In this document: positions 43,687 to 52,448 of the stretch, piece by piece | Position numbering within the stretch: the first letter of the stretch is position 1 | How the letters are laid out: the number at the start of each line of letters is the position of its first letter | DNA from: Myxococcales bacterium | Lineage (GTDB): Bacteria > Myxococcota_A > Polyangia > Polyangiales > GCA-016699535 | Reading direction: 5' to 3' | DNA: 64,000 nucleotides | NCBI GenBank assembly: GCA_016699535.1 | Contig: CP064980.1 | Span: 1,116,001 to 1,180,000, forward strand | Position numbers and translations under genes: made by a program | Notes under the pieces: generated by a model | The model's input: only the letters and a program-made list of their open reading frames with translations | What the model was told of the DNA's origin: nothing | The model's database searches: none

Positions 43687-44754
43687 TTACCTGGGGTAGT
43701 TGGGCAGGTATTTCTGCAGAAACTGCTCGAGTTTGGCTAGTTCGGGAATTTGGGTGAGGGCCGCTTTGACTTTTGTGAGGCTTGGTTCGTAATAGGGCAG
43801 AAATGTTGGGTTTTTTTTGACCCGATCGATGAAAATAAAGCGTCCAGCGTCCTTGAGTTTGCGCTGAACGCACATCCACCAAAAGTCTTCCTCATAGCAC
43901 TTTGCCGCAATTGCATCGAGTCCAAGCTGTCCGGTGGCCTCCTTTAATAGCGAAAGCTGCTCGTCCATGGTCAAAGGGATATAGGAATCGGCAAGCAGCG
44001 CGACAAGGTCATAGACTCGCGGTCCTAAAAGAGCGTCTTGAAAATCGAGGATAACCCAAGGTTCTGGCTCCCGGTCTGGGCAGTGCATCAGGTTTCGCGA
44101 CTGGTAGTCTCGGTGGCAAAAGCCTTGAGGAATCTGGCTTATTCTATCGACTATCTGGCGAGAAATAGCATCGAATGTCTCTTTCGCCGGGGGTGGTAGA
44201 GGTCCATGCAGAGCTTCAAGGCCCCATTCGCGAAAGTGCTCTAGCTCCCAGTGCAAAAGCTCTGGACTAAAGCTGCGTTGGTAGGCAATTGAACCGGAGT
44301 CTGCTTCGCGCAGTTTGTCATGCATACGAAGAAGCAGCGTGATCACTTCTTTATAGATCGTCGCCCATTGATCGCGTGGGCTTTTTGAGAGCTGGGCTTC
44401 GAGGGTTGTATCACCCAAGTCTTCAAGCAGAAGAAGCCCTTCTGCCTTGTTGATATGAACCAATTGGGGCACGGGCAGTCCGCGTTTTTGCATCAAGCGG
44501 GTTACATCAATGAACGGCAACTCACTTGGCACAGGGCCGCTGCTGACTTCTTCAGCTTTAACATCCATTGCTGGCAGTTGCATGACAATGATGCTCGCAG
44601 GCACTGCCTCGGCGCCACCTTCAAGGCTCACGCGGTAGTATCGCCGGCTTGAAGCGTCTCCTTTTAGGGCAACGATCTGCTTGACAGCTACCCCTGTCCA
44701 ACCCAAATCGAGTAAGCTTGTCGAAAGCATCTCGCTGCTAAGTGCGCCGCTCAT
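43687..44754 (-). CDS. APH-family phosphotransferase, AmgK-like
   Basis: A 355-residue kinase of the aminoglycoside phosphotransferase fold. GDASSRRYYRV (glycine loop), LLLEDLGD, the catalytic FCHRDYQSRNLM and the metal-binding WVILDFQDALLGPRVYDL are typical of AmgK, the cell-wall sugar anomeric kinase acting on MurNAc and GlcNAc in peptidoglycan recycling. The usual partner MurU nucleotidyltransferase is not adjacent, so the substrate is inferred. The gene is divergent from rsmG with 50 bp between starts. Confidence 0.8.
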   Translation of the reverse strand: MSGALSSEMLSTSLLDLGWTGVAVKQIVALKGDASSRRYYRVSLEGGAEAVPASIIVMQLPAMDVKAEEVSSGPVPSELPFIDVTRLMQKRGLPVPQLVHINKAEGLLLLEDLGDTTLEAQLSKSPRDQWATIYKEVITLLLRMHDKLREADSGSIAYQRSFSPELLHWELEHFREWGLEALHGPLPPPAKETFDAISRQIVDRISQIPQGFCHRDYQSRNLMHCPDREPEPWVILDFQDALLGPRVYDLVALLADSYIPLTMDEQLSLLKEATGQLGLDAIAAKCYEEDFWWMCVQRKLKDAGRFIFIDRVKKNPTFLPYYEPSLTKVKAALTQIPELAKLEQFLQKYLPNYPR

Positions 44755-44804
44755 AAGAAGGGAGCTTAGAAGGAGATGTTAATTTCGCCAAATTGTAAGC
44801 CACC

Positions 44805-45479
44805 ATGTTTAATGCAGAACACGATCGAGCGATAATACAAGAGATAGCCGAGGCGCTTTGCCCTGAATTGCCCGATAAACCCACGCTTGTTGATCTCTCA
44901 AAGTTTGTTGAACTTGCTGCAAATTGGGATCGTGTGCACGATCTTACCGCGGCCAAAAGCCCAGAAGCACTTGCTGAAATCCTATGCGCCGATGCCTTTG
45001 TGCTCGCGCGGCATCCTTCTCTAAGCCAAGGCTTCTCTGTGCTTGATGTGGGTTCCGGCGGCGGAGCGCCTGCCATACCGCTTGCTTTATTGCGCGAGGA
45101 TTTGAAGTTCACTCTTTATGAGAGCCGACAAAAACGCGTTGCCTTTATGCGTTTGGCGATCGGTTCGCTTCAGATCCATGAGCGCGTTAAAGTTATCCAA
45201 GGCCATCTCGATCCCGATGCACCACAAGTCAGCGGCATGCCTTTTGATCTCGCTATGTCGCGCGCTACTTTCTCGCTTGAGCAATGGATGCGAACAGGCC
45301 TCTTGATGGCTCCGCGCGTTGCGCTCTTTGCCGTCAACGATCACGATTTCGCTCCTGTGCCCGAGGGCTATCAAGCCAGTGATCTGCCCTACACCTTGCC
45401 CATTTCAAAAGCCCCCCGCCTGATCCGAGTGCAGTACGAGTCGGGGAAGCAGGGGCTGAAATCGTCAATTGACGATTAA
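44805..45479 (+). CDS. rsmG: RsmG/GidB-like 16S rRNA methyltransferase
   Basis: A 224-residue class I methyltransferase. The SAM loop is VLDVGSGGGAPAIPLAL (85-101), followed by TLYESRQKRVAFM, as in RsmG, which methylates G527 of 16S rRNA at N7. FVELAANWDRVHDLTAAKSPEALA at 33-56 matches the RsmG substrate-helix pattern (WN..HNLTAI). The C-terminal part is somewhat divergent from the family, so a related rRNA methyltransferase is possible. The usual neighbours (mnmG, parAB) are absent. Confidence 0.75.
   Translation: MFNAEHDRAIIQEIAEALCPELPDKPTLVDLSKFVELAANWDRVHDLTAAKSPEALAEILCADAFVLARHPSLSQGFSVLDVGSGGGAPAIPLALLREDLKFTLYESRQKRVAFMRLAIGSLQIHERVKVIQGHLDPDAPQVSGMPFDLAMSRATFSLEQWMRTGLLMAPRVALFAVNDHDFAPVPEGYQASDLPYTLPISKAPRLIRVQYESGKQGLKSSIDD
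45460..45477. other. Perfect 18-bp palindrome at the end of rsmG
   Basis: AATCGTCAATTGACGATT, ending within the rsmG stop codon. It has no loop and no T-run, so it is a poor terminator; it may be a protein-binding site or chance. Confidence 0.4.
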
Positions 45480-45519
45480 TCCAGGCTGAGCTATCTTTCA
45501 ATTTTGTATTGAATTTATT

Positions 45520-45732
45520 ATGTATTTAGTGCTGATCGTCAAGATGCCGGTTGACGTTAAAGCGCTCATTCTGGACTTTGACCGTGTGCATAGTGTCGGG
45601 CAGGGATGTGCTGATGAAGTGTTTCGCGTCTGGCACAAGCGTTTCCCAAACATCAAGCTCACCGCAATCAACATGTCCGAAGAAGTCACCTTCATGATCG
45701 AGCGAGCTCGCGCATTTCAGTTTTCGATCTAG
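45520..45732 (+). CDS. Short STAS-like DUF4325 protein
   Basis: A 70-residue protein. Residues 11-65 match the DUF4325 STAS-like domain: ALILDFDRVHSVGQGCADEV, FRVWHKRFPNIKLTAIN and EEVTFMIERA. Family members often occur beside a kinase-like or DNA-binding partner; none is here. The N-terminal strand normally preceding the LDF motif is short and atypical, so the gene may be a truncated remnant or its start lies elsewhere. It stands alone between rsmG and the flavoprotein gene. Confidence 0.6.
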   Translation: MYLVLIVKMPVDVKALILDFDRVHSVGQGCADEVFRVWHKRFPNIKLTAINMSEEVTFMIERARAFQFSI

Positions 45733-45864
45733 CTTTTTGAAACGATACGGCGGATGAATTTGGGTTGAATTAGAGCCCAATAAAGGCTCCACCTTTTACT
45801 TTACGCTGCCCATAAGAGACACCAATTAGCCACCAAAGCTACGGAGGGCTTTTGGGAAATGGCG

Positions 45865-47022
45865 TCAACTCGCTTTTGTTTTTGGAAGCTTGGGTTGGTA
45901 TTGCAGAATGCGGCTAAATAGCGCGGGCGCATGGAAAAGCAGTGCGTGCGCCGAGCGAGCCACGGCGGGATAGCGCGCCATGAGCAAAGCAGAGTTTGCA
46001 AGGACGTAATAGGGTCGGCGAATGGTGGTTGAGGCTTCGGCATAGGCGCGAAGTTGGTTCGCGCAAAGCGGGCCTTGGCCGCTTCGAAGCAAGGGCACGA
46101 CATGCGTTTCAAGGCTCAAGGCTTCTGCGGTCGCAAGGCTGATGCCTTCTCCGGTGAGTGCATCTAAATATCCCGCGGCATCACCTATTAGGACCAGGCC
46201 ATCGTCGATTACGCTGCTGACGTCTTGTTTCATCGGGCCAGCAGCAAGAGCTGGGCCGATCGGCGCATGACCCTTAAGTTTTTCCGCCAATGCAGGGAAG
46301 TCGAGATCAATGGACGGTCGTGGACTACTGCGGCGGGGCGAGCTTTGATGAAACTCGCGTTTAAAAAAGTCTGCATCCCATAGCAATGCAACGCCAATGA
46401 GCCTTGGTCCCAATGGGGTCACGTAGGCTTCGGCGCCTTTGGACCAAAACACTTCAACGTAGTTGCTCCAAGGGCAGAGCTCAAAGTGCTGACGCATGCC
46501 AAAACGTGCAAGCCCTTTGCTTGGACGCGTGAGCCCCGCCCAGCGCCGTACTTTGGAATGCAAGCCATCGGCGCCTATCACGAGCCGAGCAGTTAGCCGC
46601 GACTGTCCCACTTCAAGTTCAATGCCCTGAGGTTGTCGCTGAATAAGGCGCACAGGCTGCCCGAAACGCATCTCAAGCGTTTTATGGTGCGCGGCTGCCG
46701 CGTGCAGCGCTGCGGAAAGATCTTTACGCTGCATGCCGATGCCGTAGCCCGATAGAAAGTCTCCGGTGGCCACTGCGCCTTTAGCGGATAGATAGCGAAC
46801 ACCTGAAAAACGATGATGCTCGTATGCTTCAAGTTCGACACCCAACGCACGAAGGTGCGAGACCCCGGTGGGCATGATGCCTTCGCCGCACGCTTTGTCG
46901 ATTGGCGGCGAGGTGCGGTCACACAGCATCGTACGCAAGCCCTGACGTGAGCAAACAATTGCGGCAGAAAAGCCTGCGGGTCCCGCGCCAACCACCACTA
47001 CGTCCACGCTCTTTGCGGGCAT
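45865..47022 (-). CDS. FAD-dependent oxidoreductase (geranylgeranyl reductase/hydroxylase type)
   Basis: A 385-residue flavoprotein. The ATG at 47022 follows a perfect AAGGAGG site. The Rossmann motif VVVVGAGPAGFSAA is at 8-21, CGEGIMP near 45-51 is a group-specific loop, and the second FAD motif LIGDAAGYLDALTGEGI lies near 275-291. It begins 25 bp after the type III polyketide synthase gene. In Streptomyces and other bacteria such flavoproteins hydroxylate alkylresorcinol-type products of type III synthases; that role is inferred from context. Confidence 0.85.
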   Translation of the reverse strand: MPAKSVDVVVVGAGPAGFSAAIVCSRQGLRTMLCDRTSPPIDKACGEGIMPTGVSHLRALGVELEAYEHHRFSGVRYLSAKGAVATGDFLSGYGIGMQRKDLSAALHAAAAHHKTLEMRFGQPVRLIQRQPQGIELEVGQSRLTARLVIGADGLHSKVRRWAGLTRPSKGLARFGMRQHFELCPWSNYVEVFWSKGAEAYVTPLGPRLIGVALLWDADFFKREFHQSSPRRSSPRPSIDLDFPALAEKLKGHAPIGPALAAGPMKQDVSSVIDDGLVLIGDAAGYLDALTGEGISLATAEALSLETHVVPLLRSGQGPLCANQLRAYAEASTTIRRPYYVLANSALLMARYPAVARSAHALLFHAPALFSRILQYQPKLPKTKAS

Positions 47023-47047
47023 CGCTAGGCCTCCTTGCTTATCGCCC

Positions 47048-48106
47048 TTACCACTGCATGAGCACGAACTCTGCACAAAAGCCCGGTCCAAGAGCGAGCA
47101 TCACGCCGTAACTTCCAGCGGCCGGCGCCAAGTCATTCACCGTGCGGCAATACACATCGAGCACGGAAGCTGAGGAAATATTGCCGATCTCACGAATGCT
47201 TTGCTGCGAGTGTTGCAGCGCATTAGGATCCAGTTCGAAGGATTTCTCAAAGGCGGTCATTATTTTGGGGCCCCCGGGATGGGCAATCCACGTCGCAATA
47301 TCTTTGATACTCAAGCTGTGTTTTGCCAAGAAGCTCTCAAGACGCGGGCGGACAAGCTTCTCTGCGATACGCGGCACCTCAGAGCCAAGCACGACATGAA
47401 AGCCATCATCGCCAATGGCCCATCCCATCGCATGTTCCGTATCGGCAAAAAATGCCGACTCGGTCGCCACAATGCTCGGCCCAGCTTTTTCTGCCTGCGG
47501 ATGATCCTTGCCCACCATCAATAATGCCGCTCCGCCGTCACCAAAAAGCGCGACCGAAATCAGGTTTGCAATGGACATGTCTTTCTTTTGAAAAGAGAGC
47601 TAACAAAGTTCTACAGAAAAAAGCACCGCTGCTTCATCAGGATGGCCTTCTAACTATTCGCCAACGCGTGAAACACCCGCTACGCAGCTAGCGCAACCAA
47701 AACCAAAAAGCGGCATCCGCTTAAGCTCGGCCCGAAAAGGCATTTGATTCATGAGTTGTGCGTCAATGGATGGAATAGCGATCCCGGTCACCGTACTAAA
47801 GGCCATCAAAGAAATATCAGATGCATCCATTTCTGCTCGTCCGAACAAAGCTTGCAGTGTCTTTTTGCCGAGCCCCAGCGCGCTTTTACACCACTGTGCG
47901 TTCGCCTGGCCAAAGCCTGAAATCTCGGCGTATTGCTCCAAAGGCAAACTAAAAAATCGACCTTCTACGCCGACACGTTCAAACCATCGCTCTAGCGATG
48001 AGGCAGCAGAGCCCTCGTTCCACACAAGGCGCGCCGCCTCAAGAATTTGCGATTGCGTATAGTAGTGCGGCGGAAATTCACTTACGGAGCTTACAATTTT
48101 AACCAA
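47048..48106 (-). pseudogene. Type III polyketide synthase interrupted by two in-frame TAG codons
   Basis: A single frame encodes 352 residues, the normal length of a bacterial chalcone/alkylresorcinol-type synthase, with TAG at codons 151 (47654-47656) and 169 (47600-47602). The catalytic triad is present: Cys138 in LFGFGCASC, His276 in WIAHPGG and Asn309 in GNISSASVL. The stretch between the stops (LEGHPDEAAVLFSVELC) still matches the family, where Tyr or similar and Ser are expected at the stop positions. It is followed by the flavoprotein gene. Either a recent pseudogene or base-call errors; TAG is also used as a normal stop in this window. Confidence 0.8.
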
Positions 48107-48249
48107 AAATCTTCTCTTTTATTCCATGTCGTTTGCTGTAAACACGAAGGCTTTCGCGTTTTTGCGTGTGATGCTCTAGGCTAGGTCCTGTACTAAAGCT
48201 TTCCAGGCCTCCATTATCCTTTTGCGCTTAAGGTCATAAATACTCAACC

Positions 48250-49203
48250 ATGCTTCAGCACATAAGGCCTTTTTGTTTTTGGGCTCAACACCTCGATGCT
48301 ATTAACCAAGAGCGTCTCCCCGACTTTCTACATGCAAACCGAAGCACGGTTGAAGGAATTGTGCAAACATGCCAACGACAAAGAAAGCATTGGGATCGCG
48401 ACGCTCAGGAATTGCTTCGCAACGAATCTGAGCTATTATTGCAATCGTTTCGGAACACGCAACCAACTTCCGGGCGCGAAAGCGTTGAGCGCAGGCTTGA
48501 TGCAATCATACAAACACAAGCCACTGAAATCATGGAGTTGCCTGGGCTTGCTCTGAGTTTCAAGGTTTTTTTAGTCAACCAACTGGAAAGAGTGAACCGT
48601 CAGACAGGCGCATACGTTGCGTGGGCCCGCAAAATTGACGCGCTGCTTTGCTCAACGCCCGAAGCTCAGGTCTACGAGTTGGCTTCGGGTGGTGGTGGTT
48701 TTTGCCGGCATTTGCTCAAAAGTCACGATAAAGCGCACGCGCTTCGCGTCACCGGCTCGGACTACGATCAAGACTTTGTCGATCTCGCGCAAGCAAAGTG
48801 TAGGGCGAACGATTCACAGTTGCGTTTTGAGAACAGGGATGCCACGCAATTGTGGGATATTCATGATGTTGACCTTTTTGTGTGCGCGCAGGCTGCGCAC
48901 CACATGAATGCTGGTGATATTGTTGCCATGATCCATACAGCTCTTCGAGCAAAACAAGGTATACTAATTATTGATTTGCTGCGAAGTCTCACTGGCGCGC
49001 TCGAAGCGGCTTGCGCCGTGGCCTTGTTGAGCCCACTCACACCGGTGTTTTGGGATGGCTTTCAGTCCGTGCGACGCGGCTTTTTGCCTTCGGAGCTGAC
49101 GCTGCTTGCTACCTTGGCTGGTGCGCAAAATATTGTGACGGAACCCCTAGGGCCCGTGCATTTTTCTTTACACGCCAAGGGGCAAGCTGAGGCAGCTTTT
49201 TGA
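48250..49203 (+). CDS. SAM-dependent methyltransferase beside the polyketide synthase
   Basis: A 317-residue protein. After a helical region of about 120 residues, a class I methyltransferase core starts: VYELASGGGGFCRHLL (SAM loop), VTGSDYDQDFVDLA, RFENRDATQLW and LFVCAQAAHHM. The acidic residue of the first strand is replaced by E-L-A-S-G, as in some ubiquinone-type enzymes. It is divergent from the synthase gene with 143 bp between starts. Synthase, methyltransferase and flavoprotein together resemble the srsABC phenolic-lipid clusters of Streptomyces. Substrate inferred. Confidence 0.8.
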   Translation: MLQHIRPFCFWAQHLDAINQERLPDFLHANRSTVEGIVQTCQRQRKHWDRDAQELLRNESELLLQSFRNTQPTSGRESVERRLDAIIQTQATEIMELPGLALSFKVFLVNQLERVNRQTGAYVAWARKIDALLCSTPEAQVYELASGGGGFCRHLLKSHDKAHALRVTGSDYDQDFVDLAQAKCRANDSQLRFENRDATQLWDIHDVDLFVCAQAAHHMNAGDIVAMIHTALRAKQGILIIDLLRSLTGALEAACAVALLSPLTPVFWDGFQSVRRGFLPSELTLLATLAGAQNIVTEPLGPVHFSLHAKGQAEAAF

Positions 49204-49260
49204 GCGGATTGTCAAACACGTTGGCAGTTTCGGTGGAGCGGGTTAGGTTGGCCTATAACG

Positions 49261-49491
49261 ATGATTCACTATTACAATAACGAAATGCAGACTCGCTGGG
49301 ATCATGGTGAGTTTAAGGTTCAACTCATCAAAGCCGGTAGCACTACCCCTATCGGGTTTTGTGACGGCACTCCCGACGATCTCGCTGAGCTTCGATCGAT
49401 TGCCGAAGGTGAGGATTCCTTCGACATGCAGATCACTAAAAAGCTCCTGAAGACCGGCCGCGAAATTTGGACCTTGGGCGAGGCGCACTGA
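49261..49491 (+). CDS. Small hypothetical protein
   Basis: A 76-residue soluble protein (starts MIHYYNNEMQTRWDHGEFKV) with no recognised domain, no signal and no cysteine motif. The composition is that of a normal folded protein with alternating strand and helix. It starts 57 bp after the methyltransferase stop and is followed, with 23 bp between, by the RNase H-like gene. Coding is likely; function unknown. Confidence 0.5.
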   Translation: MIHYYNNEMQTRWDHGEFKVQLIKAGSTTPIGFCDGTPDDLAELRSIAEGEDSFDMQITKKLLKTGREIWTLGEAH

Positions 49492-49514
49492 CTCTGTTTT
49501 CGCACACGATTGAG

Positions 49515-49814
49515 ATGACACAATCGAGCACCGTTTATATCTATACCGATGCCAGTTTTAGCAAAACTCACGGCTTGGCTGCTCTGGGATGGATAGTGTT
49601 TCGCAATGAGGCGGAACGGGAGACTGGCGATCCGTCTTCAGGCGCGATTCAAACCGTGCTCGTGGCAGAAAAAAACAATATCCGAGCAGAGCTGCGGGCG
49701 GTCAATCTGGCTCTTGCTGAGCTCCACTGGCTAAGTGGGCATACGCCTAAAGTGGGCAGATCAATCGATCAGAACAACTTCTCTCTAATCGATAGAGCCG
49801 TACGAAAAGCCTAA
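49515..49814 (+). CDS. RNase H-like protein, short or truncated
   Basis: A 99-residue protein from the ATG at 49515. VYIYTDASFSKTHGLAALGW and NNIRAELRAVNLAL carry the first Asp and the Glu of an RNase H fold. Normal members then have a strand with a third Asp (xxxTDSxxV) and about 50 more residues; here the sequence after SGHTPKVGR does not show it and ends early. It could be a truncated gene or a frameshifted end. A hairpin element (H1) begins 59 bp downstream. Confidence 0.55.
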   Translation: MTQSSTVYIYTDASFSKTHGLAALGWIVFRNEAERETGDPSSGAIQTVLVAEKNNIRAELRAVNLALAELHWLSGHTPKVGRSIDQNNFSLIDRAVRKA

Positions 49815-49872
49815 GAGAGCACTGCCTGCTGCGAACAAACTGCCCGTAACCAAGTCCGGTGCATAAGGGGCT

Positions 49873-50006
49873 GTTTGGGCGGAGGGGTCCTGCTCCTGGG
49901 CTTTCAAGAACCGAACACTCGGCGTTATCGAAAAGCAGATTCTATCTTTTGCTTGCATCGGTGCGCTCAGGGCTGATGCCCATCCGCAGGATCCCTCCGC
50001 CCAAAC
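49873..50006. repeat. Hairpin element, family H1, copy 2
   Basis: 134 bp. Arms 49873-49893 and 49986-50006 (GTTTGGGCGGAGGGG... / ...TCCCTCCGCCCAAAC) pair at 20 of 21. Directly after the left arm is TCCTGGGCTTTCAAGA; before the right arm, GCGCTCAGGGCTGATGC. The inverted copy at 53964 has the same pair of cores in mirror order. Confidence 0.8.
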
Positions 50007-50078
50007 GGCGTTCCTTTATCTTCTCGTCGGCTTTCCGGGGCTTTCTGTTGAAAAGCATTGATAAGAACAGGTGGCGCT

Positions 50079-50153
50079 TGATAATTTGGCATAAAAATGA
50101 GCATAAACTTGCCAATACTGGCTTAATTTTCTAAAAAAAATGCCAACTCTGGC
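50079..50153 (+). promoter_or_regulatory. Three-box palindrome array, copy b
   Basis: Boxes TGATAATTTGGC (50079), GCCAATACTGGC (50111) and GCCAACTCTGGC (50142), steps 32 and 31 bp, AT-rich spacers, ATGT after the last box. It lies 141 bp upstream of the gene at 50295. Confidence 0.6.
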
Positions 50154-50294
50154 ATGTGGGGGCAAATCTTTTATGTATTGGTTTCACGATGGATTGAGTA
50201 AATTCCTCGACTATGGTGGCCGAAAAACACAGATTGCTTGTTAATAAATCTGGGCGGCAGACGTTGTGTATAAAACAGCCTGAGGAGGAATTGC

Positions 50295-50720
50295 ATGGCC
50301 GCCAAAAAACGCCTTCACATTGTCTCACCCTGCCCGATCGAGCTCAATGTCTCAGAAGATAAACAAAATCGATACTGTGGTCATTGCTCGACAGTAGTGC
50401 ACAATCTTTCTGCTTACACCGAAGCGCAAGCACAAGATCTTTTGGCTACAGGCGCGGTGAAGTGCGCAACGTATCGAGTGAGCTCAAAAGGCGTGCCGCT
50501 GTTTCGCGCATCCAACGGGGGCGTAGGGGGAGCATTGGCAGCCGCGCTTATTTTTGCAGCAGCATGCGATCAAACATCATGTTCAGAGCCTATGGTGAGG
50601 GGTGAGCTTGTGGCAGAACCCATCGACAACACCGATGACTCTCGACGCTCCGAACAAGACATCACACAAACTGATTTGACAGAAGCAAAAACGCAAAGAG
50701 GAAAAATAAAGGTTGAGTAA
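50295..50720 (+). CDS. Cys-containing protein of unknown function with one membrane segment
   Basis: A 141-residue protein with a strong ribosome site (GAGGAGG). Residues 8-70 have an ordered Cys pattern, SPCPIELN...RYCGHCSTVVHNLSAYTEAQA...VKCATYRV, which looks like a small zinc-binding module. A Gly/Ala-rich hydrophobic segment (GGALAAALIFAAACD, about 77-91) and an acidic, polar tail follow. I know of no function for this arrangement; an anti-sigma-like or membrane-anchored metal-binding role is possible but not shown. The array at 50079-50153 lies upstream. Confidence 0.65.
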   Translation: MAAKKRLHIVSPCPIELNVSEDKQNRYCGHCSTVVHNLSAYTEAQAQDLLATGAVKCATYRVSSKGVPLFRASNGGVGGALAAALIFAAACDQTSCSEPMVRGELVAEPIDNTDDSRRSEQDITQTDLTEAKTQRGKIKVE

Positions 50721-50827
50721 CAGCGAGAAAATAATTTGAGCTACGCAGGTACACCGCTCAACGGCAAAGCGCTTTCACCTCCGGTGAAAAAGGGAATGAG
50801 GCTGTCGATCTAAAAAAATCGCGGTGT

Positions 50828-52255
50828 CTATCTTAAGTTTTTGACATTATTTCTTAAAGACCGGGATCCTGGATCGCTTGTCGAAGGAAGAAATCTGAGC
50901 CATGCGTAGCCGGTTAAACCTGCAAATACCGACGCTGTCATGACACCGAGTTTGGCTTCCGCTAACAACGCTGCCGGGGTGAAGGCCAAGGCGGAAATAA
51001 ACAAAGCCATGGTGAAGCCTACTCCTGCGAGCAAACCTGCGCCCAAAAGGTGGACTAGTGTTACGCCCTTTGGAAGTTCTGCCACACCCAAGCGTATCGC
51101 TATCCATGCGCTGACAAACACACCCAATGGTTTGCCTAACACAAGGCCGAAAAAGACGCCTAAGGTGATCTTGCTGCTAAAAGCATCTCCAAGACTTAAA
51201 TGCAAAGGAACGCCAGCATTGGCCAGCGCGAAGATCGGAAGAACAATAAAGGTGACGGGTACTGCAAGCACCGTTTCTAGTCGCTGCAAAGGCGAAATAG
51301 CGAAATCGACGGTACGTTTCATTTCGATAAAAACCTGATGTTGCTTTGCGGTGTTGAGATCACGATCTTTTGGCTTGCCATGTTCAACAAGCTCCGCCAG
51401 ATGCCCGCGAATATTCCTTAGAAATTCAGTTCCATTGAGTCGCGTCTGAGCCGGTATTGTAAACGCCATCAGAATTGCTGCCACCGTGGCATGCACACCC
51501 GACTGCACAAAAGCTAGCCAGCTCATGAGGCCTAGAACAAGATAAAACATCGTCGAGCGAAGCTGAAGTCGGTTTGCAATTAGGGAAATCACGAGGATCA
51601 CGCCGCCAAGAAACAGACTCAACAAAGCCACGTTGTCGGTGTAAAAAACCGCAATCACCAGCACCGCACCGATGTCATCGACGATCGCTAGTGCTGTCAG
51701 AAATACTTTCAGAGATTTCGGTACGTGATCGCCGAGCAAAGCCACCACGCCAAGCGCAAAAGCGATGTCGGTGGCCATCGGTATGCCCCAGCCTCCCATG
51801 CTTTTGGAGCCGAAGTTAATCGCCGCGTAAATCAGGGCCGGAAACACCATACCACCAAGGGCACCCACTGCAGGAAGCGCAGCTTGTTTGAGTGTCGATA
51901 GCTCACCTACGCGAACCTCGCGCTTAATTTCCAAGCCGACAAAAAAGAAGAAGATGCCCATCAAGCCGTCGTTGATCCAATGCTGCAGCGACTTCTCGAG
52001 CAAAGCGTCTCCGAAACGGATCGCAATAGAGGTATGCAAGAGATGCTCAAAAGCCGGTGCAAGTGGGCTATTTGCGAGCAGCACCGCGATAACCGCTGCT
52101 GCAAGCAGCAATAACGCGCCTGCAAGATTATGCTGGAACAAGGACTGCAGTGGCAACAAGACTTTGTCCAGTGGTCTCGGAGGCGGAAGCGTTGGGCGCT
52201 CGCCTTCCTGCACAACCATCAAATCGTTTTCATTTTTTTTATCTTCAACTGCCAT
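50828..52255 (-). CDS. nhaA: Na+/H+ antiporter NhaA
   Basis: A 475-residue NhaA, longer than the E. coli protein because of extra polar N- and C-terminal tails. There are about twelve membrane segments with the ion-binding Asp pair in LAIVDDIGAVLVIAVFYTDN and the family sequences DGLMGIFFFFVGLEIKREV, GGMVFPALIYAAIN and GWGIPMATDIAFALGV. It exchanges cytoplasmic Na+ for H+. A central loop (about 285-325, REF...KPKDRDLNTAKQHQVFIEM) is typical of the long NhaA group. It stands alone. Confidence 0.95.
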   Translation of the reverse strand: MAVEDKKNENDLMVVQEGERPTLPPPRPLDKVLLPLQSLFQHNLAGALLLLAAAVIAVLLANSPLAPAFEHLLHTSIAIRFGDALLEKSLQHWINDGLMGIFFFFVGLEIKREVRVGELSTLKQAALPAVGALGGMVFPALIYAAINFGSKSMGGWGIPMATDIAFALGVVALLGDHVPKSLKVFLTALAIVDDIGAVLVIAVFYTDNVALLSLFLGGVILVISLIANRLQLRSTMFYLVLGLMSWLAFVQSGVHATVAAILMAFTIPAQTRLNGTEFLRNIRGHLAELVEHGKPKDRDLNTAKQHQVFIEMKRTVDFAISPLQRLETVLAVPVTFIVLPIFALANAGVPLHLSLGDAFSSKITLGVFFGLVLGKPLGVFVSAWIAIRLGVAELPKGVTLVHLLGAGLLAGVGFTMALFISALAFTPAALLAEAKLGVMTASVFAGLTGYAWLRFLPSTSDPGSRSLRNNVKNLR

Positions 52256-52448
52256 GACCAGATACTCTTAGAAGCTCCATTACATTTAGGCAATGGTGTA
52301 ATACACACTCGATGCAAACGGATGGCTCAATTCAGATAAAAAGGGAGTTTTTGCACTGGTACCATTAGCACTGCGACTGTCTGATCTTCATCACCAGAGC
52401 CGGGAAGGCTTGATTGTTTATCGGTGTTGGCTTTTGCTATATTGACCC

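Noticed and set aside
47600..47656. TAG recoding (pyrrolysine or a suppressor) in the polyketide synthase
   Set aside because: Several genes here (for example the EAL, thioredoxin and DUF2063 genes) end normally with TAG, and no suppressor gene is visible; mutation or sequence error is simpler.
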